This document shows positions 6,314 through 12,380 of a stretch of DNA of 12,380 bases, one piece after another (positions within the stretch are counted from its first letter, which is position 1; each line of letters opens with the position of its first letter). The stretch lies in contig JAFRRE010000136.1 of the NCBI GenBank assembly GCA_017428285.1, forward strand, positions 1 through 12,380, read 5' to 3'. Made by a program: the position numbers and the translations under genes. This DNA comes from Bacteroidales bacterium. GTDB taxonomy: Bacteria; Bacteroidota; Bacteroidia; Bacteroidales; F082. The notes under the pieces are model-generated. The model made no database searches. It saw nothing but the letters and a program-made list of their open reading frames with translations, and was not told the origin of the DNA.

Positions 6314-7528
6314 TCATTTGTCTCCATATTCGTTATCTTCATTTGCATTAAGGCTTGAGGCATCATCTGCCATTGGCAGTTGTTGCTTCTTCCTCAGTTC
6401 CAGTTCGGCCACGGTGCGGTCAACCACCTCTTGCAGTTGGTAGGTAGCAACTCCCAATGGCTTCTGAATATCTTGCAACGACCATTCAACGATTGTCTTT
6501 TTCGCAGTCTTGCAAATCAGCAAGCCGACGGAAGGGTTGTCATCCTTTCCGCGAAGCAGCTTGTCGGCAGCCGTCACATAGAAATTCAGTTTGCCAGCAA
6601 ACTCGGGGACGAACTTCACAGCCTTCAGCTCGATTATGACATATCGGCGTTGGGGAATATGGTAGAACAACAAGTCGGGGAAAAAAGCCGTTTCTTCGTC
6701 CATACGCAATTCCATCTGTCGGCCCACATAGGCGAAGCCTTTGCCAAGTTCAAGCAGAAATGCCGTTACGTTTCTGACCAATGCATTCTCCAAGTCTTTC
6801 TCTTCCTTAATGGCATCCTCGGTTATGAAACTGAGGTCATACTCTTTTTTGAGCAAATCCTTTGCCGACTCACTTTGGGAAACAGGTAATGTCCCGTCGA
6901 AATTGGTAACGGCAAGCCCTTGTTTTCGGAAGAGATGAGCATCCATCTGGTGTTCCAAGCGAGCGCGACTCCATCCTTCCGTTGCCACTTTGTTGATATA
7001 AAACAGTGCTTCTTGAAGCGACTCGCTTTTTGTGAAAATATACACATGGTGGAACCACGGAACAATGCCAAAAATCTCAGGCATCACTAATTCTTCAGCA
7101 GGTTGCTGAAAAATTGCATCAGCAAATTCTTCAGCAGGTTGCTGAAAAAACCGGCTATCACCCTGATGGCATTTTCCAACTCTTTGAAAATAAAACTCAT
7201 ACCAACGTTTCATATAACGAAGATTGGCCGAAGAAAAGCCCTTGGCGGTTGGGAAAATGGCTTTCAAGTCGAGGCTCAGTTGATCGAAGAATCCGCTGCC
7301 CCATTTGCTTTCGGCCTTCTTCGCAACGATGTCGTGCCCCAAATCCCAATAGTAAGCCAGTAATTCACTATTGACTTTGACAGCCGCACGTGCCTGACTA
7401 TGCAAAAAGCGTTGTTTCAGTTCCGAAAGCCATTCTACATAATCCTTATCGGTCACCATGCCATCACGCGAAATGAATGACGGCGTTTTTTGCTGTTCAC
7501 CATTTGTCGTTTTATTGCCCTTAACCAT
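6314..7528 (-). CDS. DUF1016/YhcG-family PD-(D/E)XK nuclease
   Basis: The 404-residue protein has the two parts of the YhcG family. An N-terminal helical region (about 28-165) includes YYWDLGHDIV, WGSGFFDQLS, FSSANLRYMKRWY and VPWFHHVYIF. A C-terminal nuclease (about 190-355) has D285 in FFPDLLFYH and E300-L-K302 in VIIELKAVKF. The active-site residues are present, so nuclease activity is plausible. The family is frequently found beside type I R-M genes, but its role there is not settled. Here it lies in the hsdM-hsdS operon, 15 nt after hsdM and overlapping the hsdS region, so it is co-transcribed. Residues 128-151 carry a duplicated FQQPAEE segment made by a tandem DNA repeat (7089-7149), in a spot where I recall length variation in this family. 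A strong AGGAGG site precedes ATG 7528. Confidence 0.9.
   Translation of the reverse strand: MVKGNKTTNGEQQKTPSFISRDGMVTDKDYVEWLSELKQRFLHSQARAAVKVNSELLAYYWDLGHDIVAKKAESKWGSGFFDQLSLDLKAIFPTAKGFSSANLRYMKRWYEFYFQRVGKCHQGDSRFFQQPAEEFADAIFQQPAEELVMPEIFGIVPWFHHVYIFTKSESLQEALFYINKVATEGWSRARLEHQMDAHLFRKQGLAVTNFDGTLPVSQSESAKDLLKKEYDLSFITEDAIKEEKDLENALVRNVTAFLLELGKGFAYVGRQMELRMDEETAFFPDLLFYHIPQRRYVIIELKAVKFVPEFAGKLNFYVTAADKLLRGKDDNPSVGLLICKTAKKTIVEWSLQDIQKPLGVATYQLQEVVDRTVAELELRKKQQLPMADDASSLNANEDNEYGDK
7089..7149 (-). repeat. two 36-bp-period tandem units, each with a palindrome, inside the DUF1016 gene
   Basis: A 25-bp sequence is repeated exactly at 7089-7113 and 7125-7149, with a period of 36 bp (12 codons), so the frame is kept. 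Each copy contains a perfect palindrome TTCAGCA-ACC-TGCTGAA (7094-7110 and 7130-7146, minus strand). The encoded peptide is FQQPAEE twice. Partial similarity continues downstream of the second exact copy (GAATT...TGATGC). Confidence 0.85.
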
Positions 7529-7536
7529 GTTATAGC

Positions 7537-7542
7537 CCTCCT
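7537..7542 (-). promoter_or_regulatory. strong Shine-Dalgarno site before the DUF1016 gene
   Basis: AGGAGG on the minus strand lies 8 nt before ATG 7528 and directly after the hsdM TGA (7544-7546). None of the other genes here shows such a site, and Bacteroidetes normally rely little on this sequence. It fixes the start codon and may support high or independent translation. Confidence 0.7.
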
Positions 7543-7543
7543 T

Positions 7544-9106
7544 TCAGTTTTTTCCCAATTCCGCAACAATTCCGGCAATCTTTTTGTTCAACGCTTCCCC
7601 TTCGGCAATCAATTTTTCAAGCGTGGCATTCACCTCCACGATGTCAATCACCTCGCGTGTGTCTTTCTGTTCCACATAACTCGAAACAGAGAGGTTGCTG
7701 TCGTTATCCAGCACCTCGCTCGTAGGCACCAAACGCGAGAAGTATTGCTCTTCCTTGCGTTCACTAAAGACCGCGAAGATGTGGTCTTGGTTTTTCTCGG
7801 TCAGCTTGTTCTTGTTGCCGTTCTTCACAAATTCCTTGGAGGCATCGATGAACAAGATGGAATTGTCGGGTCGGCGGCCCTTGCGCAACACGATGATGCA
7901 GGTGGCAATGCCCACACCGAAAAACAGGTTGGCAGGCAACTGGATGATGGTGTCGATATAGTTGTTCTCCACCAACCAATGACGGATGGCTTTCTCCTTG
8001 CCGCCACGATAGAGCACACCAGGAAACTCAACTATGGCAGCCGTGCCGCTCTCGCTCAACGAGCGCAGCATGTGAAGCGTAAAAGCAAGGTCGGCCGTGC
8101 TATCGGGTGCCAACACACCCGGGCCTGCATAACGGTCGTCGTTGATGAGCAAGGGATTCTTGGAGCCTTCCCACGGGATGCTGTAAGGCGGATTGCTCAC
8201 GATGGCATCGAAAGGCTCAAAGTCGCGGTGCAAGGGATTCAGCAAGGTGTCGCCCAAACGGATGTCGAAGTTGTCGTAATTGATGTTGTGCAGAAACATG
8301 TTGATACGACACAGGTTGTAGGTCGTTGGGTTAATCTCCTGGCCGTAGTATTTCAAGGCGGGGTTCTCCTTCCCTATGGTCTTGGAGAACTTCAGCAACA
8401 GCGAACCCGATCCGCAGGCAGGGTCGTAAACCGAACGGATGGTGTGGCCATCGGCGGCGGTAAGGCGTGCCAGCAACTCCGACACCTCTTGAGGTGTGAA
8501 GAACTCGCCGCCACTCTTTCCGGCATTGGAGGCATACATGGTCATCAGAAACTCGTAGGCATCGCCGAAGGCATCGATTTTGTTCTCTTGAAAGTCGTCG
8601 CCAAGGTCCATGTCGCGCACCTTGAGCAGCACTTTCGAAATCAACTTGTTTCGGGTCTTCACGTCGCCGCCCAATTGCGTGCTGTCCACGTTGAAGTCGC
8701 TGAAGAGGCCTTTCATGTCGTCTTCGCTCACCGTACCCATAGCCGAGCCTTCGATGGCCGTAAAGATTTTAGACAAGGTCATGTTGAGGTTGTCGTCGTC
8801 CGTACAGGTCTTGCACACATTCTGGAAGAGTTGTGAAGGCAAGATGAAGAAACCTTTCTCCTCGACCATCTGCTGTCGAGCCGATTCGGCTTCCTCATCA
8901 CTCAATTCGGCATAATCGAAGCCATCCACGCCCGCATCCTTTTGCAGCTTGTTGATGTAATCCGTAAGGTTCTCGGAGATAAAACGATAGAAAAGCGTGC
9001 CTAACACATACGCCTTGAATTCCCAGCCGCCCACTGCACCACGCAGTTCGTCGGCCATACTCCAAATCGTCTTGTGCAGCTCGTCACGTTGTTGTATTGT
9101 TGCCAT
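7544..9106 (-). CDS. hsdM: Type I restriction enzyme, M (DNA adenine methyltransferase) subunit HsdM
   Basis: HsdM transfers a methyl group from S-adenosylmethionine to N6 of adenine in the target chosen by HsdS. In the M2S complex it protects host DNA and senses methylation for HsdR. The 520 residues match the family length. The N-terminal helical domain (about 8-145) contains LYRFISEN-like LFYRFISEN and LFQNV. The Rossmann methyltransferase has GEFFTPQ 200-206, the SAM-binding DPACGSG 228-234 and the catalytic NPPY 305-308. The C-terminus is helical, as expected for contact with HsdS. All motifs are intact. The gene leads the hsdM-DUF1016-hsdS operon. ATG 9106 follows a leader of about 20 nt after a TAnnTTTG box at 9132-9139. 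hsdM stops at 7544-7546, 15 nt before the next gene. Confidence 0.96.
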   Translation of the reverse strand: MATIQQRDELHKTIWSMADELRGAVGGWEFKAYVLGTLFYRFISENLTDYINKLQKDAGVDGFDYAELSDEEAESARQQMVEEKGFFILPSQLFQNVCKTCTDDDNLNMTLSKIFTAIEGSAMGTVSEDDMKGLFSDFNVDSTQLGGDVKTRNKLISKVLLKVRDMDLGDDFQENKIDAFGDAYEFLMTMYASNAGKSGGEFFTPQEVSELLARLTAADGHTIRSVYDPACGSGSLLLKFSKTIGKENPALKYYGQEINPTTYNLCRINMFLHNINYDNFDIRLGDTLLNPLHRDFEPFDAIVSNPPYSIPWEGSKNPLLINDDRYAGPGVLAPDSTADLAFTLHMLRSLSESGTAAIVEFPGVLYRGGKEKAIRHWLVENNYIDTIIQLPANLFFGVGIATCIIVLRKGRRPDNSILFIDASKEFVKNGNKNKLTEKNQDHIFAVFSERKEEQYFSRLVPTSEVLDNDSNLSVSSYVEQKDTREVIDIVEVNATLEKLIAEGEALNKKIAGIVAELGKN

Positions 9107-9131
9107 GAAATATGCTTGTTATTTAAAGCCA

Positions 9132-9139
9132 CAAAGATA
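9132..9139 (-). promoter_or_regulatory. -7 box of the hsdM operon promoter
   Basis: TATCTTTG on the minus strand matches TAnnTTTG exactly and lies 25 bp before the hsdM ATG. No good TTG is present 19 bp upstream, so the -33 element is weak or absent. It would drive hsdM, the DUF1016 gene and hsdS. Confidence 0.6.
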
Positions 9140-9178
9140 CAAAAAACCTGAAATGTTTAGGCTTATACTTTAGTAACA

Positions 9179-9218
9179 ACAAAAATCCTCCTCACAAGTC
9201 CTTCAACTCATGGGGAGG
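9179..9218 (-). terminator. rho-independent terminator of the ftsY-rimO unit
   Basis: On the minus strand CCTCC (9214-9218) and CATGAGT (9206-9212) pair with ACTTGTG (9193-9199) and GGAGG (9187-9191). This gives 12 pairs, two of them G-T, with one mismatch and a 6-nt loop. The stem is followed at once by ATTTTTGTTGTT. It lies about 285 nt after the rimO stop and just before the hsdM promoter, so it would keep housekeeping transcription out of the R-M operon. Confidence 0.6.
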
Positions 9219-9240
9219 CTTCCTTTTGGCATATTTATTT

Positions 9241-9337
9241 TAGGCATTTCCCTCGCCCTTCCTTCGCTCTTCCTTCGCTCTAGCCATACTCAAAGGGTAT
9301 GGTTGAGCGAAGGTAGAGCGAAGAAACACTATGCCTA
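9241..9337. repeat. large imperfect hairpin element, 97 bp
   Basis: Arms at 9262-9289 and 9297-9323 are near-perfect reverse complements over about 27 bp with a 7-nt loop. Their outer edges carry a further exact match, TAGGCAT (9241-9247) with ATGCCTA (9331-9337). The left arm itself contains CCTTCGCTCT twice in an 11-bp period. There is no T run and no coding frame. It resembles a REP- or MITE-like dispersed repeat more than a terminator. Confidence 0.65.
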
Positions 9338-9392
9338 GAGTATGCGAAAGCCCATCCTCTTCTTTCCTTTTTACCGAACAAAGGAGACAAAA

Positions 9393-9409
9393 CCGCAGCC
9401 ATAGATGCC
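9393..9409 (-). repeat. right copy of the 17-bp inverted repeat bracketing the R-M locus
   Basis: CCGCAGCCATAGATGCC is the exact reverse complement of 883-899. It lies 287 bp upstream of the hsdM start codon, between the large hairpin and the rimO 3' region. Flanking bases do not match those of the left copy. Confidence 0.55.
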
Positions 9410-9417
9410 TACTGGCA

Positions 9418-9474
9418 TTCTGCCCATAGATCCCAGCCTCCCCTCATGCCAGCGTGGGGATGACATGGGCAGAA
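9418..9474. repeat. 57-bp nested stem-loop
   Basis: TTCTGCCCAT (9418-9427) pairs exactly with ATGGGCAGAA (9465-9474), and inside it TCCCC (9439-9443) pairs with GGGGA (9456-9460). CATGCCA inside the loop can alternatively pair with TGGCATG downstream. This looks like part of the same intergenic repeat family as the neighbouring elements. Confidence 0.5.
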
Positions 9475-9476
9475 AG

Positions 9477-9502
9477 GTTGGCATGACATAGCTGCTGCCA
9501 AC
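9477..9502 (-). terminator. hairpin directly after the rimO stop codon
   Basis: GTTGGCA (9496-9502 read on the minus strand) pairs with TGCCAAC (9477-9483) across a 12-nt loop, starting one base after the rimO TAG. The following sequence is only weakly T-rich (CTTTCT), so it may protect the mRNA 3' end rather than terminate. Confidence 0.3.
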
Positions 9503-9503
9503 T

Positions 9504-10793
9504 CTAAACTATTTCCCCGTAGCAGTCAAAATAATCCGCTTGGGTGATTTTGACTTGGTAAAAATGGCCGATTTGCAGTTCCCTCTCTGCTGAAATAAGG
9601 ATTTCATCGTCAACTTCGGGGGAGTCGTACTGTGTACGACCGATGTAATAGTCACCTTCGAGTCGGTCTATCAAAACTTTCTCGGTCTTGCCCACACGTT
9701 GGGCATTGATCTCCAACGAGATGTTCTGCTGGATATCCATGAGCTTGTCGACACGCTCCTGCTTCACATCGTCGGGAACATCGTCGGGCATTTCGTAGGC
9801 GGCTGTGCCTTGCTCGGGCGAGAAAGCGAAAACCCCTGCCCTCTCGAAACGCATGTCCTTGAGGAACTGGCAAAGCTCCTCGAAGTCCTCCTCGGTCTCG
9901 CCAGGGAAGCCCACGATGAAGGTGGTGCGGAAAGCGATGTCGGGCACATGCTTGCGGACGTTCTTCACAAAACCGATGGTCTGCTCACGGTCCACACCTC
10001 GGCGCATATCCTTCAGTATATGTGTGCTGATGTGCTGCAATGGCAAATCGATGTAATGGCAGATTTTAGGGTTCTCACGCATCAAATCCAGCAACTCGTC
10101 GGGGAAACCGAGCGGATAGCCGTAATGCAGGCGAATCCACTCGAAGCCGTCGATGTCAGCAAGTGCTTTCACCAGCTCCACAATGTGCGACTGACCATCG
10201 ATGTCGTGACCGTAATAGGTCAAGTCTTGGGCGATGAGAATGAGTTCCTTCACACCCTGCTTGGCCAGGCCTTTGGCCTCTTCGATGAGGTTCTCCATCG
10301 GCACGGAGACATGGCCACCACGGATGAGCGGGATGGCACAAAAGGCACAACGACGGTTGCAGCCTTCAGAAATCTTCAGATAAGCATAATGTTTGGGAGT
10401 GGAAAGCACGCGACGGCTGCAATACTCGGGCTGGACTTCTTCCTTCAGCAGGTCGGCGGCGATGAGGTTGACACTCTCCACACCGTAGAAAGCATCCACC
10501 TCATGGATTTCGGCTTGCAAATCTCTCTTGAACCTTTGGGAAAGGCATCCCGTGACGTACAGTTTCTTAATCTTGCCTTGCTTGCGCAGCTCGGCATATT
10601 CCAAAATGGTGTCAATGGATTCCTCCTGAGCATCACCGATGAAGCCGCAAGTGTTGATGATGACCACATCGGAACGGCGTTCGTCGTCGTGACGGATCAC
10701 ATAACGGTGTTCCAACAAAGCGGCCAGATGCTCCGAGTCGACTTTGTTCTTGGAGCAACCGAGAGTGACGATATTTAGTGAAGGTCTTCGCAT
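9504..10793 (-). CDS. rimO: Ribosomal protein S12 methylthiotransferase RimO
   Basis: RimO is a radical-SAM enzyme that adds a methylthio group to the conserved aspartate of ribosomal protein S12. The 429 residues show the full family layout. The N-terminal UPF0004 domain has the three cysteines of the auxiliary 4Fe-4S cluster: C13 in LGCSKN, C49 in NTCGF and C83 in TGCLSQR. The radical-SAM motif CxxxCxxC is C145, C149, C152, followed by AIPLIRGGHVS. The C-terminal TRAM domain covers about 365-429 (RVGKTEKVLIDR...). LGCSKNKVDSE separates it from the tRNA enzyme MiaB. Start ATG 10793 gives MRRPSLNIVTLGC, normal spacing to C13. It follows ftsY after a 305-nt repeat-filled spacer and is probably read from the same direction, an order I recall from other Bacteroidales. 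Confidence 0.95.
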   Translation of the reverse strand: MRRPSLNIVTLGCSKNKVDSEHLAALLEHRYVIRHDDERRSDVVIINTCGFIGDAQEESIDTILEYAELRKQGKIKKLYVTGCLSQRFKRDLQAEIHEVDAFYGVESVNLIAADLLKEEVQPEYCSRRVLSTPKHYAYLKISEGCNRRCAFCAIPLIRGGHVSVPMENLIEEAKGLAKQGVKELILIAQDLTYYGHDIDGQSHIVELVKALADIDGFEWIRLHYGYPLGFPDELLDLMRENPKICHYIDLPLQHISTHILKDMRRGVDREQTIGFVKNVRKHVPDIAFRTTFIVGFPGETEEDFEELCQFLKDMRFERAGVFAFSPEQGTAAYEMPDDVPDDVKQERVDKLMDIQQNISLEINAQRVGKTEKVLIDRLEGDYYIGRTQYDSPEVDDEILISAERELQIGHFYQVKITQADYFDCYGEIV

Positions 10794-10980
10794 TACACGA
10801 GTTTGTTTTTATATCAAGAATTTGAGAATTAGAGAAGAGAATTCATTTACTGAAGTCTTGCGCCTTTGGCGCGATGAATTTGAGAAGGTCTTCGCATATC
10901 ATGTTTTTTTTCTATCAAGAATTAGAGAAAACAGAGAATTTGCAAACAGAAGTCTTACACCTTCGATTCAGTGAATTTGA
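10780..10980. repeat. diverged tandem duplication of about 100 bp spanning the rimO start
   Basis: Unit A (10780-10883) and unit B (10884-10980) both begin with GAAGGTCTTCGCAT, carry TATCAAGAATT...AGAGAA next, then GAAGTCTT, and end in GAATTTGA. They differ by small insertions and substitutions between these blocks. Unit A includes the first codons of rimO. The 305-nt spacer between rimO and ftsY consists largely of these units plus an inverted remnant. Confidence 0.7.
10847..10897 (-). other. 16-codon upstream frame mimicking the RimO start
   Basis: In unit B the duplicated start codon opens a short frame, MRRPSQIHRAKGARLQ then TAA, sharing MRRPS with RimO itself. It ends 54 nt before the rimO ATG. 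It also covers a GCGCC-AAA-GGCGC hairpin. It may be an accidental product of the duplication or a leader peptide. No promoter or ribosome site supports it. Confidence 0.25.
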
Positions 10981-11076
10981 GTAGAGAAAATCGCAAGCGA
11001 TTTTCTCTCAAATTCCTCATAAATTCAAAAAAGTAGACTCAAAATGAAATAATCTCAAATTCTCTAATTCTTGATA
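10913..11076. repeat. 17-bp inverted repeat in the rimO-ftsY spacer
   Basis: TATCAAGAATTAGAGAA (10913-10929) has its exact reverse complement at 11060-11076. A related direct copy with a short insertion lies at 10812-10836. Together they make three copies of one motif in the spacer, two direct and one inverted, and allow the RNA to fold over about 160 nt. Confidence 0.65.
10973..11015. repeat. strong hairpin between ftsY and rimO
   Basis: AGAGAAAATCGC (10983-10994) and GCGATTTTCTCT (10997-11008) form a perfect 12-bp inverted repeat separated by two bases. The stem extends by GAATTTG/CAAATTC (10973-10979 with 11009-11015) across a 3-nt bulge, for 19 pairs in all. Neither strand shows a following T run, so it may be a processing or attenuation structure rather than a simple terminator. 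Confidence 0.6.
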
Positions 11077-11098
11077 AATATAATATCTTGATGAAACA

Positions 11099-12055
11099 CT
11101 ATTCGAACAGCGAATCCACAAACGCCTTCCGGTCGAAGACCTGCAGGTGGTCGATGCCTTCGCCGACACCGATGTATTTGACCGGAATCTTGAACTGGTC
11201 GGAGATGCCGATGACCACGCCGCCTTTGGCTGTACCGTCAAGCTTGGTCAGTGCGAGAGCGTTGACTTCAGTGGCAGCAGTGAACTGCTTGGCCTGCTCG
11301 ATGGCGTTCTGGCCCGTGGAGGCATCCAATACGAGCAAGATTTCATGTGGAGCGTCAGGAACAACCTTCTGCATGACGGTCTTGATCTTGGTCAGCTCAC
11401 GCATGAGGTTGACCTTGTTGTGCAGACGGCCAGCGGTGTCGATGATGACGACATCGGCATCTTGGGCAACAGCCGACTTCACCGTGTCGAAAGCCACGGA
11501 AGCGGGGTCGGCACCCTGACCTTGTTGAACGCAAGGCACACCTACTCTCTCGGCCCAAATCTGCAACTGGCTGACGGCAGCGGCACGGAAGGTGTCGGAA
11601 GCACCGAGCACGACCTTCTTGCCCGCCTTCTTGAAGTTATAAGCCAGCTTGCCAATGGTAGTGGTCTTGCCCACTCCATTCACGCCGACAACCATAATGA
11701 CATACGGCTTCTTGCCAGCAGGAATGTCGAAGGTGGTGCCATCGCCCGACTCGTTCTCTTGGAGCAAGCCCATAATCTCCTCTTTTAATATGGAGTTAAG
11801 TTCGCTGGTGCCCACATATTTGTCACGCGCAACACGGGCTTGGATGCGGTCGATAATCTTCAAGGTGGTTTCCACACCTACATCCGAAGTGATGAGGATC
11901 TCCTCCAAGTTGTCGAGCACCTCGTCGTCGACAGTCGACTTGCCCATGATGGCTTTGGAGATACGGGAGAAGACACTGGTCTTGGTCTTTTCAAGCCCTT
12001 TGTCGAGGTCTTCCTTTTGTTCTTTTTTACGGGTTAGAAATGAGAATAGGCCCAT
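11099..12055 (-). CDS. ftsY: Signal recognition particle receptor FtsY
   Basis: FtsY is the SRP-receptor GTPase that docks ribosome-SRP complexes at the membrane and hands nascent membrane proteins to the SecYEG translocon. The 318 residues hold a helical N domain (about 20-105) and a GTPase G domain with all motifs: GVNGVGKT 124-131, DTFRAAA 154-160, DTAGR 206-210, TKLD 270-273 and GVGEG 296-300. The acidic A domain of E. coli FtsY is absent. Only a short basic-acidic stretch (LTRKKEQKEDLDK) precedes the N domain, as in many compact FtsY proteins. ATG 12055 (MGLFSFLTRK) is the natural start. The gene lies 150 nt after the DUF4295 gene, from which a strong terminator separates it. No clear TAnnTTTG box is visible between them. 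rimO follows downstream. Confidence 0.96.
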   Translation of the reverse strand: MGLFSFLTRKKEQKEDLDKGLEKTKTSVFSRISKAIMGKSTVDDEVLDNLEEILITSDVGVETTLKIIDRIQARVARDKYVGTSELNSILKEEIMGLLQENESGDGTTFDIPAGKKPYVIMVVGVNGVGKTTTIGKLAYNFKKAGKKVVLGASDTFRAAAVSQLQIWAERVGVPCVQQGQGADPASVAFDTVKSAVAQDADVVIIDTAGRLHNKVNLMRELTKIKTVMQKVVPDAPHEILLVLDASTGQNAIEQAKQFTAATEVNALALTKLDGTAKGGVVIGISDQFKIPVKYIGVGEGIDHLQVFDRKAFVDSLFE

Positions 12056-12060
12056 GATAC

Positions 12061-12123
12061 ATTGTTTAATTGTTGATTGTTTAATCGTTAAATTGTTGAG
12101 GTCCCTGAGCTTGTCGAAGGGCC
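12061..12123. repeat. AT-rich repeat and dispersed-repeat-like hairpin upstream of ftsY
   Basis: Positions 12061-12098 consist of variants of TTGTTTAAT/TTGTTGATTG. Next to it, 12100-12123 reads on the minus strand GGCCCTTCGACAAGCTCAGG plus GACC. This contains CTTCGACAAGCTCAGGG, a sequence I recall as a common dispersed intergenic repeat in many genomes. CCCT/AGGG and GG/CC pair around a single bulged base. The block fills the ftsY leader. Confidence 0.45.
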
Positions 12124-12148
12124 GACTCGTGTCCGATTATACAAACAC

Positions 12149-12183
12149 AAAAAAGCTCTCCCATAAGGTTATGGAAAAGCTCT
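12149..12183 (-). terminator. strong rho-independent terminator after the DUF4295 gene
   Basis: On the minus strand AGAGCTTTTCCATAA and TTATGGGAGAGCTTT pair over up to 15 bp, three of them G-T, around a CC turn, running into a T tract. It lies 23 nt after the DUF4295 stop. It would end the ribosomal-protein transcript before ftsY. Confidence 0.8.
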
Positions 12184-12205
12184 GTTGTTCTGCGGTTAAC
12201 GCAAA

Positions 12206-12358
12206 TTATCTCTTAGCAAGGTACTCCTGCACCTTGTCGGCAGGAACGACGATCTCCTCAAAATAGTAGGCACCAGTCTTCTCAGAACGCTTCATTCTGA
12301 TGATCTTGCTATAGGTCTTGTCCAAGCTACGAAGGGTAGCAACAGCTTTCTTTGCCAT
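12206..12358 (-). CDS. DUF4295 family protein, 50 aa
   Basis: This small basic protein begins MAKKAVATLRSLDKTYSKII and ends in VQEYLAKR, with the motif KTGAYYFEE in the middle. I recognise it as the Bacteroidetes-specific DUF4295 family, which normally follows the genes for ribosomal proteins L28 and L33. Those genes would lie beyond the right edge. The high lysine and arginine content and this position suggest a ribosome-associated role, but no function is established that I know of. The start ATG 12358 and stop TAA 12206-12208 give the typical length. A terminator 23 nt downstream marks the end of the operon. Confidence 0.88.
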   Translation of the reverse strand: MAKKAVATLRSLDKTYSKIIRMKRSEKTGAYYFEEIVVPADKVQEYLAKR

Positions 12359-12380
12359 AACTCTTAATTATTTAATCTCC

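Noticed and set aside
6313..6366. Longer hsdS starting at ATG 6366
   Set aside because: It would overlap the DUF1016 gene by about 50 nt, and the HsdS family opening MVEWKKLGEV begins at ATG 6312.
7089..7149. CRISPR array from the spaced identical repeats
   Set aside because: There are only two copies, the 11-bp spacing is too short, and the repeats lie in frame within a coding sequence.
7490..8836. 448-codon plus-strand open frame opposite hsdM
   Set aside because: Antisense shadow of HsdM, with no recognisable domain and the same biased composition as the frame opposite hsdR.
9241..9337. Simple rho-independent terminator for rimO
   Set aside because: No T run follows the stem on the minus strand, and a better terminator candidate lies at 9179-9218.
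9699..10778. 359-codon plus-strand open frame opposite rimO
   Set aside because: Antisense shadow of RimO, whose cysteine motifs and TRAM domain are complete on the other strand.

Overview
The window looks like a chromosomal segment of a Bacteroidales bacterium, most likely Prevotella or a close relative. The evidence is promoter boxes of the Bacteroidetes form TAnnTTTG, few Shine-Dalgarno sequences, the ribosomal gene order ending in a DUF4295 gene next to ftsY and rimO, and the 5' end of a Prevotella-like 16S rRNA at the left edge. The genus is an inference. The families of the main genes are recognised from motifs.

Left edge (1-986): an rRNA operon reads leftward out of the window. Only about 12 bases of 16S rRNA are inside, but its promoter, leader, boxA-like element and leader hairpin are visible. 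A small gene of unknown function (541-783, +) follows, then a gene-free stretch with inverted repeats and a weak terminator.

Middle (987-9106): a complete type I restriction-modification locus with two extra genes. hsdM, a DUF1016/YhcG-type PD-(D/E)XK nuclease gene and hsdS form one tight minus-strand operon with gaps of 15 and 1 nt. hsdR is a separate minus-strand unit. Between hsdS and hsdR, on the opposite strand, lies a 214-residue protein resembling the kinase domain of phage and conjugative-element polyvalent proteins. HsdM and HsdS would make the methyltransferase, and HsdR would add translocation and cleavage. The roles of the DUF1016 nuclease and the kinase-like protein in the locus are open. 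A 17-bp inverted repeat brackets the whole locus (883-899 and 9393-9409).

Right (9107-12380): a 400-bp spacer full of stem-loops, including a likely rimO terminator and a large imperfect hairpin, then the housekeeping genes rimO and ftsY, and a 50-residue DUF4295 gene with a strong terminator. The rimO-ftsY spacer holds two diverged tandem copies of a roughly 100-bp unit, one of which includes the rimO start codon.

The most unusual points are the kinase-like gene inside the R-M locus, a duplicated palindromic insert in the DUF1016 coding sequence, and the inverted repeats bracketing the locus. No CRISPR array, tRNA, transposase or integrase was seen.
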